This document shows positions 48,988-58,891 of a stretch of DNA of 64,000 nucleotides, piece after piece; position 1 is the stretch's first letter; every line of letters begins with the position of its first letter. Position numbers and translations under genes: made by a program. This DNA comes from Providencia rettgeri (GTDB taxonomy: Bacteria > Pseudomonadota > Gammaproteobacteria > Enterobacterales > Enterobacteriaceae): positions 2,418,001 to 2,482,000 of the forward strand of contig NZ_CP163512.1 in assembly GCF_041075285.1 (NCBI RefSeq), written 5' to 3'. The notes beneath the pieces were generated by a model. The model saw only the letters and a list, made by a program, of their open reading frames with translations. It had not been told where the DNA came from and searched no databases.

Positions 48988-49704
48988 TTAGGCACTGTGT
49001 TTTAGCAACATAGATTTAATATGACCGATAGCTTTTGTCGGATTTAGCCCTTTAGGGCATACATTGACACAATTCATGATGCTATGACAGCGGAAAACAC
49101 TAAAAGCGTCGTTCAGATCATCTAATCGCGAATCGGTTTCTGTATCACGGCTATCAATCAAGAAGCGATACGCTGCTAACAGACCTGCCGGACCAATAAA
49201 TTTGTCCGGATTCCACCAGAAAGATGGGCAAGAAGTCGAACAACATGCACACAAGATACACTCGTATAAACCATCGAGTTTTTCGCGTTGTGCAGGAGTT
49301 TGTAAATTCTCACGCGCAGGCGGATTCTTATTGTCATTAATCAGATATGGACGAATTTTCTCGTATTGGGTGTAGAACTGAGTCATGTCGATGATCAGGT
49401 CACGTATAACTGGCAGACCTGGTAATGGACGAATGACAATTTTCTTCCCACCACGAGTCAAAGCGGATAATGGCGTGATACATGCCAACCCGTTTTTACC
49501 GTTCATGTTCACACCGTCAGAACCGCATACCCCTTCACGACAAGAACGACGGAAGGATAATGTGGGATCTTGTTCTTTGATTTGGATTAACGCATCCAGC
49601 AACATCATGTCACGCCCTTCAGGAACGTCTAGCGTGTAATCTTGCATACGTGGTGCGTTGTCCACATCAGGATTGTAGCGATAAATCGAAAATTGTAATT
49701 TCAT
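48988..49704 (-). CDS. sdhB: Succinate dehydrogenase iron-sulfur subunit
   Basis: SdhB carries three Fe-S clusters that pass electrons from SdhA to quinone. The [2Fe-2S] site is CREGVCGSDG, and the [4Fe-4S] and [3Fe-4S] sites are ILCACCSTSCPSFWW and RCHSIMNCVNVCPKGLNP. The length of 238 residues equals E. coli. It is the last gene of sdhCDAB. Confidence 0.98.
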   Translation of the reverse strand: MKLQFSIYRYNPDVDNAPRMQDYTLDVPEGRDMMLLDALIQIKEQDPTLSFRRSCREGVCGSDGVNMNGKNGLACITPLSALTRGGKKIVIRPLPGLPVIRDLIIDMTQFYTQYEKIRPYLINDNKNPPARENLQTPAQREKLDGLYECILCACCSTSCPSFWWNPDKFIGPAGLLAAYRFLIDSRDTETDSRLDDLNDAFSVFRCHSIMNCVNVCPKGLNPTKAIGHIKSMLLKHSA

Positions 49705-49739
49705 AGTTTATTTCTCCGCAACTGGATTAACACCACGCA

Positions 49740-51506
49740 TTAGTAGGTACGAATTTTCGGTGGGAAGGCTTCACGCAGTTTTGGCTGCATGTTGACTTCA
49801 CGACGCGTCATCGTTTCAGATTGCGGTAAATATAATGAGTGACATAACCAATTCGCATCATCACGATCTGGATAGTCAAAACGGCTATGGGCCCCACGAC
49901 TTTCTGTACGGAAATTCGCTGCTTGCGCTGTTGCATAAGCGGTTTCCATCAGGTTATCCAGTTCTAAACATTCGATACGCTGCGTATTAAATTCTGTGGA
50001 CGTATCATCAAGGCGTGCATTTTTCAGACGTTCACGGATCACTTTCAGCTCTTCTAAACCTTTCGCCATAGCATCACCTTCACGGAATACCGAGAAGTTA
50101 TGCTGCATACAGGTTTGCAGTGCTTTACGAATTTCCGTTGGATCTTCGCCAGTACGTGCGTTTTCCCAACGATTAAAGCGCGTCATTGCCGCGTCAATGT
50201 CAGATTCAGAAGCATCACGCATAGAACCTTGTTCCATGATGGACTCTTTCAAATGCAGCCCCGCAGAACGACCAAATACCACTAAGTCGAGTAGTGAGTT
50301 ACCCCCTAAACGGTTAGCGCCATGTACAGATACACACGCAATTTCCCCAACGGCAAACAGACCTGGGATCACTTCATCTTCGCCTTTTTCGTTATAGCGA
50401 ATTGCTTGACCTGTCACTTTCGTTGGGATCCCCCCCATCATATAGTGACACGTTGGAATAACCGGAATAGGTTCTTTGATTGGGTCAACGTGAGCAAAGG
50501 TACGGGATAATTCAAGGATACCCGGTAAACGAGATTCCAGAACTTCTTTTCCTAAGTGATCCAGTTTCAGCTTAGCATGAGGCCCCCAAGGACCATCACA
50601 ACCACGACCTTCACGGATTTCAATCATGATTGAACGTGCAACAACGTCACGACCTGCAAGGTCTTTGGCGTTTGGTGCATAACGTTCCATAAAGCGCTCG
50701 CCGTCTTTATTCAGCAAGTAACCACCTTCACCACGGCAACCTTCAGTGACCAGAACACCAGCCCCTGCAATCCCCGTCGGGTGGAATTGCCACATCTCCA
50801 TATCTTGCAGAGGAACACCAGCACGTGCAGCCATACCCACGCCATCACCCGTATTGATATGGGCGTTAGTCGTTGATTGGTAAATACGGCCAGCTCCACC
50901 TGTTGCCAGAATGGTCGCTTTTGCTTTGAAGTAAACCAGCTCACCCGTTTCCATACAAATTGCAGTACAACCCACGATATCACCATCTTGATTTTTCACT
51001 AAATCAAGGGCATACCATTCAGAAAAAATTGTGGTGTGGTTTTTTAAGTTCTGCTGATACAGGGTATGTAATAGTGCGTGCCCAGTACGGTCAGCCGCAG
51101 CTGCGGTTCGTGCAGCTTGCTCACCACCGAAGTTTTTAGACTGGCCACCAAATGGACGTTGATAGATCCTTCCATCATCAAGGCGTGAGAATGGCAACCC
51201 CATATGTTCTAATTCAAGGATAGCTTCTGGCCCTGTTTTACACATATACTCAATAGCGTCTTGGTCACCGATATAGTCGGAGCCTTTAACTGTATCATAC
51301 ATGTGCCATTCCCAGTTATCCGGGTGCGTATTACCTAATGCTACCGTAATACCACCTTGTGCTGATACAGTATGAGAACGGGTTGGAAAGACTTTTGACA
51401 GCAGAGCACAAGATAAGCCCAACTGTGAAATTTGAAGTGCTGCGCGCATACCTGCACCACCAGCACCAATAACGATAGCGTCAAACTCTCTGATTGGCAG
51501 ATTCAT
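49740..51506 (-). CDS. sdhA: Succinate dehydrogenase flavoprotein subunit
   Basis: SdhA oxidises succinate with covalently bound [20 protein letters not shown] is the FAD-binding start, and the flavin-linking His is in [44 protein letters not shown] and [20 protein letters not shown] form the active site. I start at ATG 51506 ([17 protein letters not shown]), matching the 588-residue E. coli protein; the frame runs seven codons further upstream. It lies 1 bp after sdhD. Confidence 0.97.
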   Translation of the reverse strand: MNLPIREFDAIVIGAGGAGMRAALQISQLGLSCALLSKVFPTRSHTVSAQGGITVALGNTHPDNWEWHMYDTVKGSDYIGDQDAIEYMCKTGPEAILELEHMGLPFSRLDDGRIYQRPFGGQSKNFGGEQAARTAAAADRTGHALLHTLYQQNLKNHTTIFSEWYALDLVKNQDGDIVGCTAICMETGELVYFKAKATILATGGAGRIYQSTTNAHINTGDGVGMAARAGVPLQDMEMWQFHPTGIAGAGVLVTEGCRGEGGYLLNKDGERFMERYAPNAKDLAGRDVVARSIMIEIREGRGCDGPWGPHAKLKLDHLGKEVLESRLPGILELSRTFAHVDPIKEPIPVIPTCHYMMGGIPTKVTGQAIRYNEKGEDEVIPGLFAVGEIACVSVHGANRLGGNSLLDLVVFGRSAGLHLKESIMEQGSMRDASESDIDAAMTRFNRWENARTGEDPTEIRKALQTCMQHNFSVFREGDAMAKGLEELKVIRERLKNARLDDTSTEFNTQRIECLELDNLMETAYATAQAANFRTESRGAHSRFDYPDRDDANWLCHSLYLPQSETMTRREVNMQPKLREAFPPKIRTY

Positions 51507-51507
51507 T

Positions 51508-51852
51508 TTATGCACCCCACACAACAATTGTTCCGTAAATTAAATAAGCCAACAGACCTACAATGATAGCCAATTGCAACACTAAGCGAATTGCCAGCGG
51601 CTTAACATAGTCAGTCAGCACTTGCCACATGCCAATCCACGCATGCACAAGGATCGAGAACAAGGTGAGGATGGTGAATACTTTCGTCACAGAAGAGGCA
51701 AAGAAACCACGCCAGACTTCATAGGTAATGTCGTTAATTGCAACAAAACCAACAACATACAGTACGTAGAGTGCGATAATTATCGCCGAGCCACGAATTA
51801 ACAGCCAGTCCTGAATACCAGTACGGCCTAAAGCTGATGCATTACTTACCAT
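51508..51852 (-). CDS. sdhD: Succinate dehydrogenase membrane anchor SdhD
   Basis: SdhD is the 114-residue anchor with three helices that binds haem b and ubiquinone with SdhC. The start [34 protein letters not shown] and [21 protein letters not shown] are conserved, including the quinone-site Asp-Tyr. It overlaps the end of sdhC by 7 bp. Confidence 0.96.
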   Translation of the reverse strand: MVSNASALGRTGIQDWLLIRGSAIIIALYVLYVVGFVAINDITYEVWRGFFASSVTKVFTILTLFSILVHAWIGMWQVLTDYVKPLAIRLVLQLAIIVGLLAYLIYGTIVVWGA

Positions 51853-52235
51853 ACTAAGATCCCCGCCAGAATTGCCAGAATTACGGTAATAACAAATGTA
51901 ATTTTTGCAGATGAGTTACCAGCAGCAAGGGTTTCATCAACACAGCCGAAATCCATTAACATATGACGAATACCACCACAAATGTGGTAAGCCAATGCAG
52001 TCAGGATGCCCCAAAGAATGAACTTAGCAAAAAAGCCAGTCATTATTTCAGACGCGTATTGAAAACCTTCTGGAGAGGAGAGAGATGTCCCTAACAACCA
52101 AAGCAGAATACCAACTGCGATGAGAGTAATGACGCCAGAGACACGGTGCAAGATCGAAGATATTGCAGTGATCGGGAAGTGGATCGTCTGCAAATCAAGG
52201 TTGACAGGTCTTTGTTTTTTCACAATTTTGCCCAC
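51846..52235 (-). CDS. sdhC: Succinate dehydrogenase cytochrome b556 subunit
   Basis: SdhC is the haem b anchor of succinate dehydrogenase. The conserved segment [30 protein letters not shown] leads, with the haem ligand region [20 protein letters not shown]. The frame is open 24 codons further upstream. The GTG at 52235 ([10 protein letters not shown]) aligns exactly with the E. coli start and gives 129 residues, the E. coli length, so I chose it. It is the first gene of sdhCDAB and is divergent from gltA. Confidence 0.95.
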   Translation of the reverse strand: MGKIVKKQRPVNLDLQTIHFPITAISSILHRVSGVITLIAVGILLWLLGTSLSSPEGFQYASEIMTGFFAKFILWGILTALAYHICGGIRHMLMDFGCVDETLAAGNSSAKITFVITVILAILAGILVW

Positions 52236-52909
52236 ACAGCTCTTTATTATTTTCCATCCTCCGGACCTGGGGTGGAAATCAGACAGCGACAGGGGTACAA
52301 AATGCAACTTAACACAAACTCTAATCCATCATGTTTAAATAAAGTTGCATACTGATCACGCTGGGAACTCCTACTACAGGGTAATCCGGAGACCTGCTGC
52401 TAGTATAAAGTCTTCACAATGCCATTACAATTCCCACACAAAATGTTTGGGGACATTTAGCCCGAACAGTGAGAAGGATCACGATTTAAACATTTTATAT
52501 AAATGTGCTTATCTTATTTGACAATGATTCAACATTTATCTTACATATAGGTCTGGCAGAATTATCTTAACGGTGTGGTTGACGCTTCACTGTAAAAATA
52601 AAAAAACGTGAATGTTACAATGTTAGATACTCCACAATTTGAACTATGATGGGTATTAATAACAAAAGTTATGAAAGTTGTTCCTCTTACCACAAATAAT
52701 GATATTGTAGGGAAAACAACAAAAAGAACATAACATCTACACACTCATAAACAACCTAATTACATTGTCGTCGGTCGTCAGATTTCAGGTTTTATGTGAT
52801 AGCGAGCTGATTTCCAAAGCATACCGGTGGAACAATGCACAAAGACACAGTATAACGCTGAGTTTCTGGGTTGTTGGGTGTCGATTATCAAGCGCTAAGG
52901 AGACCATAA
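52236..52909. other. Divergent sdhC-gltA regulatory region
   Basis: No gene is seen in 674 bp. It must carry the promoters of sdhCDAB and gltA, which in E. coli respond to ArcA, Fnr and CRP, but I cannot point to a confident operator by eye. AAGGAGA precedes the gltA ATG. Confidence 0.6.
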
Positions 52910-54196
52910 ATGGCTGATAACAAAGCTAAGCTAATGACGAGTAGTGCGGGTGATATTGAACTCGATATTTTAAGCCCGACAATTGGTCAAGACGTTATCG
53001 ATGTCCGAACTTTAGGTTCAAAAGGGTTCTTTACCTACGACCCTGGTTTTACTTCTACTGCATCCTGTGAATCAAAAATCACCTACATCGACGGTGAAAA
53101 AGGCGTACTACTGCACCGTGGTTTCCCTATTGACCAACTCGCTACCGAAGCCTCTTACCTCGAAGTCTGTTATATCCTGCTGTACGGTGAAGCTCCAACT
53201 CAAGAACAATACGACGTATTTAAAAATACAGTGACTCGCCATACCATGATCCATGAGCAAATTACTCGCATGCTTAATGGTTTCCGCCGTGACTCACACC
53301 CAATGGCGGTATTATGCGGCGTAACAGGTGCACTGGCAGCGTTCTATCACGATGCATTGGATGTTAACAATCCACGCCACCGTGAAATTACCGCTTATCG
53401 CTTGCTGTCCAAAATGCCAACCGTTGCAGCAATGTGTTATAAATATTCTATTGGCCAACCGTTTGTTTATCCACGTAATGATTTGTCATACGCGGGTAAC
53501 TTCTTGTACATGATGTTCTCTACTCCATGTGAAGAATATACGGTAAACCCAGTCCTTGAACGTGCAATGGATCGTATTTTAATTTTGCACGCTGACCATG
53601 AACAAAATGCATCAACCTCAACCGTTCGTACAGCAGGCTCTTCAGGTGCCAACCCATTTGCTTGTATCGCAGCAGGTATCGCTTCACTGTGGGGACCTGC
53701 CCACGGTGGTGCTAACGAAGCTTGCTTGCGCATGCTTGAGGAAATTCAAACTGTTGAGCACATTCCTGAATTTATCGAACGTGCGAAAGACAAAAATGAC
53801 TCTTTCCGCCTGATGGGCTTTGGTCACCGCGTCTATAAAAACCACGATCCACGCGCCACCGTAATGCGTGAAACTTGCCACGAAGTTCTAAACGAACTTG
53901 GCTTGAACGATAGCTTACTGGAAGTCGCTATGGAGTTGGAGCGTATCGCACTGAACGACCCGTACTTCATTGAGAAGAAACTGTACCCGAACGTTGACTT
54001 CTACTCAGGTATCATACTGAAAGCGATGGGGATCCCATCTTCAATGTTCACGGTGATTTTCGCCATTGCGCGTACCATAGGTTGGATTGCGCACTGGAAC
54101 GAAATGCACGATGACGGCTTAAAAATTGCACGTCCTCGTCAGCTGTATACCGGTTATGACAAACGTGAATTCAACTCTGCATTAACAAAAAAATAA
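52910..54196 (+). CDS. gltA: Citrate synthase (type II)
   Basis: GltA condenses acetyl-CoA with oxaloacetate, the first TCA step. [72 protein letters not shown] and [16 protein letters not shown] contain the substrate histidines, and the NADH-sensitive type II architecture is complete. The length is 428 residues (E. coli 427). A terminator follows. Confidence 0.98.
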   Translation: MADNKAKLMTSSAGDIELDILSPTIGQDVIDVRTLGSKGFFTYDPGFTSTASCESKITYIDGEKGVLLHRGFPIDQLATEASYLEVCYILLYGEAPTQEQYDVFKNTVTRHTMIHEQITRMLNGFRRDSHPMAVLCGVTGALAAFYHDALDVNNPRHREITAYRLLSKMPTVAAMCYKYSIGQPFVYPRNDLSYAGNFLYMMFSTPCEEYTVNPVLERAMDRILILHADHEQNASTSTVRTAGSSGANPFACIAAGIASLWGPAHGGANEACLRMLEEIQTVEHIPEFIERAKDKNDSFRLMGFGHRVYKNHDPRATVMRETCHEVLNELGLNDSLLEVAMELERIALNDPYFIEKKLYPNVDFYSGIILKAMGIPSSMFTVIFAIARTIGWIAHWNEMHDDGLKIARPRQLYTGYDKREFNSALTKK

Positions 54197-54227
54197 TATT
54201 TCGTTAAGTTCAAACCCTACGTTAATT

Positions 54228-54255
54228 AAGACCTTGATTTTTCAAGGTCTTTTCT
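54228..54255 (+). terminator. gltA terminator
   Basis: AAGACCTTGA pairs with TCAAGGTCTT around TTTT and is followed by TTCTGTTT. It lies 31 bp after gltA, between convergent genes. Confidence 0.85.
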
Positions 54256-54269
54256 GTTTATCTAATCCT

Positions 54270-55028
54270 CTACTGTTGATACTCTCTTGGCGTCATTCCG
54301 CTCATTTTACGAAAAAAACTAATAAAGGCGCTATCACTAGTCAGGCCAAGCTCTTGAGTAATAAAGTAATATGGTTTTCCTTGAGCCAATAATTCAACCG
54401 CTTTCATAAACCGCCATTGCTGTCGCCATGTTTGATACGTCATGCCTGTCTCTTTCAAAAAAATACGGGTGATCGTCTTTTCGCTAGCGCCAATATTTTG
54501 AGCAAGTTGATTCAAATTTGGGGGTAATTGTTCGATATCGAGGCGATTAAAGCGCCTATCTTGCGGTAAAGAAAGTAACGTCGGCTCGGTTGTGGCAGCT
54601 TGCAGCTCATCAATAAAAACAGGTAGTAAATTTGCGAGCCTTCCCTTTTGCCAATCGCTATCAAATGGTGCGATGGCTATCCGCTCTAATAACTCCCTTA
54701 ACAACGGTGAAATACTCAAAATCACCACGTCATCCCCCACTTTTTCGGCATATTTTTCACTTAAATAAATAGACCGATAGCCCACCGAGGCGCGCATTTG
54801 TGCGCGATGGCGAACAAAAGGAGGGATCCACGCCACCCTGCCGGGAGGTAACAGTGATAGACGGTTATCTAGGGAGATGCGAATACATCCCTGCTGAGTA
54901 AACAGCAGTTGCCCCATTTCATGCATGTGGGTTCCTGAATCATGCTGCCCCATCTGTGCCGCAATCCCCAAAACTGGAGATTGATACCAATGAGTTTGAA
55001 ACTCATCCGTTTGATTTAACCACGCCAT
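54270..55028 (-). CDS. AraC-family transcriptional regulator (cupin type)
   Basis: This 252-residue protein has an N-terminal cupin sensor (GTHMHEMGQLLFTQQGCIRI, LLPPGRVAWIPPFVRHRAQM) and a C-terminal AraC-type HTH domain (LNQLAQNIGASEKTITRIFLKETGMTYQTW, ITQELGLTSDSAFISFFRKMSGMTPREYQQ). The architecture is like that of NimR (YeaM) of E. coli, which controls a divergent MFS exporter. Here too the divergent neighbour is an MFS exporter, so local regulation is likely. The inducer is unknown. Confidence 0.88.
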   Translation of the reverse strand: MAWLNQTDEFQTHWYQSPVLGIAAQMGQHDSGTHMHEMGQLLFTQQGCIRISLDNRLSLLPPGRVAWIPPFVRHRAQMRASVGYRSIYLSEKYAEKVGDDVVILSISPLLRELLERIAIAPFDSDWQKGRLANLLPVFIDELQAATTEPTLLSLPQDRRFNRLDIEQLPPNLNQLAQNIGASEKTITRIFLKETGMTYQTWRQQWRFMKAVELLAQGKPYYFITQELGLTSDSAFISFFRKMSGMTPREYQQ

Positions 55029-55053
55029 AAATGTCTCTTTTTTGATATTTATA

Positions 55054-55075
55054 GTCTTTATTATAGTAATAAGAC
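55054..55075. promoter_or_regulatory. Candidate operator between the AraC regulator and MFS gene
   Basis: GTCTTTATTA and TAATAAGAC, around a central TAG, form an imperfect palindrome in the 119-bp divergent spacer. It is a plausible binding site for the AraC-type regulator. A direct match ATGTCT/AGACAT flanks it. Confidence 0.35.
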
Positions 55076-55147
55076 ATTAAAATTATCACTAAACTGCTCA
55101 CCATTGAAAGGTTAGACCATTATTTTTTTATTACTCAGGGCAGGAAA

Positions 55148-56287
55148 ATGCATATCAAACCCTCTCTTTCATTATGGCTAGCGGTGGCCTTAATGATGTT
55201 CCCACAAATTGTGGAAACCATCTACAGCCCAGCATTGACTGACATTGCGAGCGCTTTTTCAGTCAATGCGGAACAAGCCTCACAAACCCTTTCGCTCTAT
55301 TTCTTTGCATTTGCATTGGGCGTGGTGTTTTGGGGAAGAGCATGTGACACCCTAGGCCGTCGTCCAACAATTTTAGCGGGCCTGTTAGTTTATGGAATAG
55401 CCGCGATAGGGGCTTTATTTATTGATCAATTTTACGGGCTACTGCTGCTGCGAATGTTAGCCGCTTTTGGTGCCGCAGTCGGCTCTATTGGTACACAGAC
55501 GGTAATGCGCGATAGCTATCAAGGCCATGAATTAGCGAAAGTTTTCTCAATTATGGGCATTGCATTAGCCATTAGCCCTGCATTAGGTATGTTATCTGGT
55601 GCTGGGCTAGCCAGTTTGGCGGGTTATCGTGGTGTTTTTACTGGTTTAGCGATTTTAGCCATCGTACTTTTACTGTGGTCAATGTATCGTTTACCGGAAA
55701 CTCGCCCTGAAAATGTGACTAAAGTCCCATTTATGGAGACATTTTTACGGATGATCACCGATAAAGAAATTATGAGAAATGTGATCCTAATAGCATTTTT
55801 CAACATTAATTTATTTAGCTATTATCAGCTGGCACCTTTCAGTTTTGAACAATTAATGCTCACCCAACAACAATTTGGTCTTACAGGGATTTTATTAGCT
55901 CTTGGCGTGGGATTAGGTTCGATGATTAACCGCTATTTATTGGCTAAAAAACACACATCCGAGCAACTTGTTAAGCTATCGAGTGCTATTTCTGTTGTTA
56001 GTGGCTGTATAGTTTTTGTTCTGATGGATTCTATTTGGTTCGTTTTACCCGTAATTGGCATCGTTATTGGCTACGGAATTGCGATACCGAACATCCTTGC
56101 CCATGCATTAAATCGCTATAGCGATAGAAAAGGCACGGCTGGCGCAATCTTGGGTTTACTCTATTACATAGGGTTAGCCATTGGGTTAATGGTCGCAGGT
56201 TGGAGTCAGCACTTAGGTTTAGTGCTGACTATCTCAAGTTTGCTTCTGCTTCTTGCGTCATTACGCTATCGCATTGATACAAATTAA
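55148..56287 (+). CDS. MFS drug efflux transporter (Bcr/CflA-like)
   Basis: This 379-residue protein has about 12 hydrophobic segments. Segments match the drug:H+ antiporter family: IYSPALTDIASAFSVNAEQASQTLSLYFFAFALGVVFWGRACDTLGRRPTIL (motif A as WGRACDTLGRRP) and AFGAAVGSIGTQTVMRDSY (motif C region), typical of Bcr/CflA exporters. The substrate cannot be inferred. It starts at ATG 55148 with AGGGCAGG upstream and is divergent from the AraC regulator. Confidence 0.85.
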   Translation: MHIKPSLSLWLAVALMMFPQIVETIYSPALTDIASAFSVNAEQASQTLSLYFFAFALGVVFWGRACDTLGRRPTILAGLLVYGIAAIGALFIDQFYGLLLLRMLAAFGAAVGSIGTQTVMRDSYQGHELAKVFSIMGIALAISPALGMLSGAGLASLAGYRGVFTGLAILAIVLLLWSMYRLPETRPENVTKVPFMETFLRMITDKEIMRNVILIAFFNINLFSYYQLAPFSFEQLMLTQQQFGLTGILLALGVGLGSMINRYLLAKKHTSEQLVKLSSAISVVSGCIVFVLMDSIWFVLPVIGIVIGYGIAIPNILAHALNRYSDRKGTAGAILGLLYYIGLAIGLMVAGWSQHLGLVLTISSLLLLLASLRYRIDTN

Positions 56288-56313
56288 GTTTTTATTTTAC
56301 TATTCACAAATCA

Positions 56314-57203
56314 TTTTCTAAATAGTTCGCGTTGTGGCTAGGCGGCAAATAAGGATAGCTTGGGGAGCATACACCAGTATGTGACTGGGGATTTGCGAGT
56401 GAAGGCAACACCACCACAGCTCGAAATATGACAAAAACTTAATTCTCTAAATAGTTCGCGTTGTGGCTAGGCAGCAAATAAGGATAGCTTGGGGAGCATA
56501 CACCAGTATATGACTGGGGATTTGCGAGTGAAGCCAACACCACCACAGCTCGCAATATGACAAAAACTTAATTCTCTAAATAGTTCGCGTTGTGGCTAGG
56601 CGGCAAATGAAGATAGCTTGTGGAGCATACACCAGTATGTGACTGGGGATTTGCGAGTGAAGCCAACACCGCCACAGCTCGAAATATGACAAAAACTTAA
56701 TTCTCTAAATAGTTCGCGTTGTGGCTAGGTGGCAAATAAGGATAGCTTGGGGAGCATACACCAGTATGTGACTGGGGATTTGCGAGTGAAGCCAACACCG
56801 CCACAGCTCGAAATATGACAAAAACTTAATTCTCTAAATAGTTCGAGTTGTGGCTAGGCGGCAAATGAGGATAGCTTGGGGAGCATACACTAGTATGTGA
56901 CCCAAGTATCCGAGTGAAGCCAACACCACCACAGCTCGAAATATGACAAAAACTTAATTCTCTAAATAGTTCGAGTTGTGGCAAGGCGGCAAGTGAGGAT
57001 AGCTTGGGGAGCATACACTAGTATGTGACCCAAGTATCCGAGTGAAGCCAACACCGCCACAGCTCGAAATATGACAAAAACTTAATTCTCTAAATAGTTC
57101 GAGTTGTGGCAAGGCGGCAAGTGAGGATAGCTTGGGGAGCATACACTAGTATGTGACCCAAGTATCCGAGTGAAGCCAACACCGCCACAGCTCGAAATAT
57201 GAC
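56314..57203. repeat. Seven tandem ERIC-like (IRU) repeats
   Basis: Seven copies of a 118-119-bp unit, spaced by about 10 bp (AAAAACTTAA), start at about 56314, 56443, 56572, 56701, 56830, 56958 and 57086 (period 129, then 128). Each begins near TCTAAATAGTTCG and ends near CGAAATATGAC. Inside are GGGGAGCATACACCAGTATG, GTGACTGGGG and GAGTGAAGCCAAC, which match the enterobacterial ERIC consensus (GGAGCTTACATAAGTAAGTG, GCCAAC, AAGTATGAC) recalled from memory. Copies 1-4 are one subtype and copies 5-7 another (GTATGTGACCCAAGTATCCGAG in the latter), with a better CTTGGG/CCCAAG stem. Short ORFs of 60 residues inside are artefacts of the repeat. Confidence 0.85.
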
Positions 57204-57209
57204 GAGAAT

Positions 57210-57953
57210 TTAGGCTGGATTATCAATATCGATAAACTCGGCATCTAACCCCTGCTCATCGACTAACCACTTAGTTAGTGCTTTAATCCCATAACGCTCC
57301 GTTGCGTGGTGACCTGCACTGTAGAAATGGATCCCCATCTCCCTTGCTATATGGATTGTTTGTTCTGAAACTTCCCCTGTTACAAAAGCATCTACACCAA
57401 ATTCAGCAGCTTGCAGAATGAAGCCTTGCCCGCCCCCTGTGCACCAAGCAATTTGGCGAATTTCTTCTTTCGCATTATCGCCACAGTGCAGGACTTTACG
57501 ACCTAAGCGTGTTTCTAAACGCTCGGTTAATTCAGTTGGGGTTATTGGCTGATCAAAAAAACCAAATGGCATTAATGGGTCAATTTGACCATTTATTTGC
57601 ACGCCCATGATATAAGCGAGCTGAGTGTTGTTACCTAATTGATGATGAGCATCTAAAGGAAGGTGATAACCATAAAGATTAATATCATTGGCTAATAAAG
57701 TTTTTAAGCGATTCTTTTTCATGCCTTTAATCAGGACTGGCTCATTTTTCCAAAAATAGCCATGATGAACAATCACCGCATCCGCTTTTTTCTCAACGGC
57801 GACATCTAACAACGCTTGGCAGGCCGTGACACCCGTGATAATTTTATGCACATGGGGACGTCCCTCAACTTGCAATCCATTTGGTGCAAAATCTTGAAAC
57901 TCATTGACCTTGAGCTCATCGTTAATGATTTCTTCTAATCTTAAGTTATGCAT
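57210..57953 (-). CDS. ybgI: Nif3-like dinuclear metal protein YbgI
   Basis: This 247-residue protein belongs to the Nif3/YbgI family of dinuclear metal-binding toroids, sometimes annotated as a type 2 GTP cyclohydrolase 1 but of unsettled function. Metal ligands appear in VIVHHGYFWKNEP, YHLPLDAHHQLGNNTQLA, TGGGQGF and AGHHATERYGIKAL. The length of 247 residues equals E. coli YbgI. Its stop lies 7 bp from the ERIC array. Confidence 0.93.
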   Translation of the reverse strand: MHNLRLEEIINDELKVNEFQDFAPNGLQVEGRPHVHKIITGVTACQALLDVAVEKKADAVIVHHGYFWKNEPVLIKGMKKNRLKTLLANDINLYGYHLPLDAHHQLGNNTQLAYIMGVQINGQIDPLMPFGFFDQPITPTELTERLETRLGRKVLHCGDNAKEEIRQIAWCTGGGQGFILQAAEFGVDAFVTGEVSEQTIHIAREMGIHFYSAGHHATERYGIKALTKWLVDEQGLDAEFIDIDNPA

Positions 57954-58099
57954 TATGTTGTCCTTTTGACTGCACAGCGAATCTATAACACCATTTTGAA
58001 TGTAATTTGCTGATAATCAATAAGCATAAACGGAAACCCCATTTTTTTGTGTTAGTTGAAGCCCATCATTTGAAAAGAAATAAGAGAAATAAAAAACAA

Positions 58100-58128
58100 A
58101 ACCCCCACAATAAACAATTGCAGGGGTT
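58100..58128 (-). terminator. ybfA terminator
   Basis: AACCCC (58100-58105 reading plus) pairs with GGGGTT (58123-58128) around CACAATAAACAATTGCA. On the minus strand a T run (TTTTGTTTTTT) follows. It lies 27 bp after ybfA. Confidence 0.8.
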
Positions 58129-58154
58129 GTCATTTTAAGACTTAACACACTGGA

Positions 58155-58361
58155 TTAGCGATGGCTTTCAAGTGTTGTCTCTGAACGTTCTAACCACACA
58201 GGTTTGTCACTTGTTTTCGACCAAACTTTGTTTAAGTAACTGTAATATTTAGCTCTTTTTGGATGAAAAACCATAACCGGAAACGCAATAATGCCAGCTG
58301 TTACAGCGGCAGTGCGGCGTGCAATTACCTGATTACGGGAATATTCGCGGTATGTGGACAT
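58155..58361 (-). CDS. ybfA: DUF2517 family protein YbfA
   Basis: This 68-residue protein has one hydrophobic segment (RRTAAVTAGIIAFPVMVF) and the highly conserved tail RAKYYSYLNKVWSKTSDKPVWLERSE. Size and sequence match E. coli YbfA, which also lies next to kdpF in the opposite orientation. Its function is unknown. Confidence 0.9.
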   Translation of the reverse strand: MSTYREYSRNQVIARRTAAVTAGIIAFPVMVFHPKRAKYYSYLNKVWSKTSDKPVWLERSETTLESHR

Positions 58362-58800
58362 CGATATCCTCCTTCAGTTGCCACTTTATTTGTCGATCCC
58401 AGCATTGCTCTAAAAAACTCCCCAAGTACAACCATTTCGCAGAGCGACTAAAACCGAACAGATAATATGAGTATTTATTGACTACACATAGAATAACGCA
58501 AATTGTGTAATAAAACTACTCATCTGACCACTAAAATTAAAATATTACAGATAACTTCTTATTATTCTGTATTTTTATTACAAAATTTAACCAAAAACCG
58601 TTTTAAACAAACATTTTTGCAACAACCAAGCAACAAACTATATTTTAAGTATTGGTACTTAACCCTTAAAAGAGGGCAACTTTCCCCCCAGCGAAATAGC
58701 TATTTTTATACTTTTTTTACACCCAGCCTTATTTTTTTATCAGCTTCTTTACAACGAACGCCCTAAGCTCATCTCATGGAAATAATAAGGAGAAAATACT
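58362..58800. other. ybfA-kdpF divergent spacer
   Basis: These 439 bp are AT-rich and contain the KdpE site (58702-58724) and kdpF promoter near the right end. An 87-codon open frame (58503-58766) has no gene-like character. I see nothing else. Confidence 0.6.
58702..58724 (+). promoter_or_regulatory. KdpE-binding site of the kdp promoter
   Basis: The 23-bp stretch ATTTTTATACTTTTTTTACA plus CCC is essentially identical to the KdpE operator I recall for E. coli kdpFABC. It lies about 77 bp upstream of kdpF, so potassium-limitation activation by KdpDE is expected. Confidence 0.85.
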
Positions 58801-58890
58801 GTGTCATTACTTTCCATTTTTGGGGCAGTTCTCGTTGTTCTACTGCTGGTTTATCTGATTTACGCCCTGCTTAACGCGGAGGATTTCTGA
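58801..58890 (+). CDS. kdpF: Potassium ATPase small subunit KdpF
   Basis: KdpF is a single-helix lipid-like stabiliser of the KdpABC complex. From GTG 58801 it reads [20 protein letters not shown] followed by YALLNAEDF, 29 residues, like E. coli KdpF. AGGAGA lies upstream. kdpA begins two bases after its stop. Confidence 0.92.
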   Translation: MSLLSIFGAVLVVLLLVYLIYALLNAEDF

Positions 58891-58891
58891 T

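Noticed and set aside
56826..57142. Two overlapping 62-codon minus-strand ORFs with nearly identical protein
   Set aside because: They lie entirely within the ERIC-like repeats and reflect the repeat period, with no ribosome binding site.
56314..57203. Possible CRISPR array
   Set aside because: Units are about 119 bp and repeat almost entirely; there are no short direct repeats separated by unique spacers and no cas genes.
58503..58766. 87-codon plus-strand ORF in the kdp upstream region
   Set aside because: It overlaps the KdpE operator, has low-complexity composition and no ribosome binding site.
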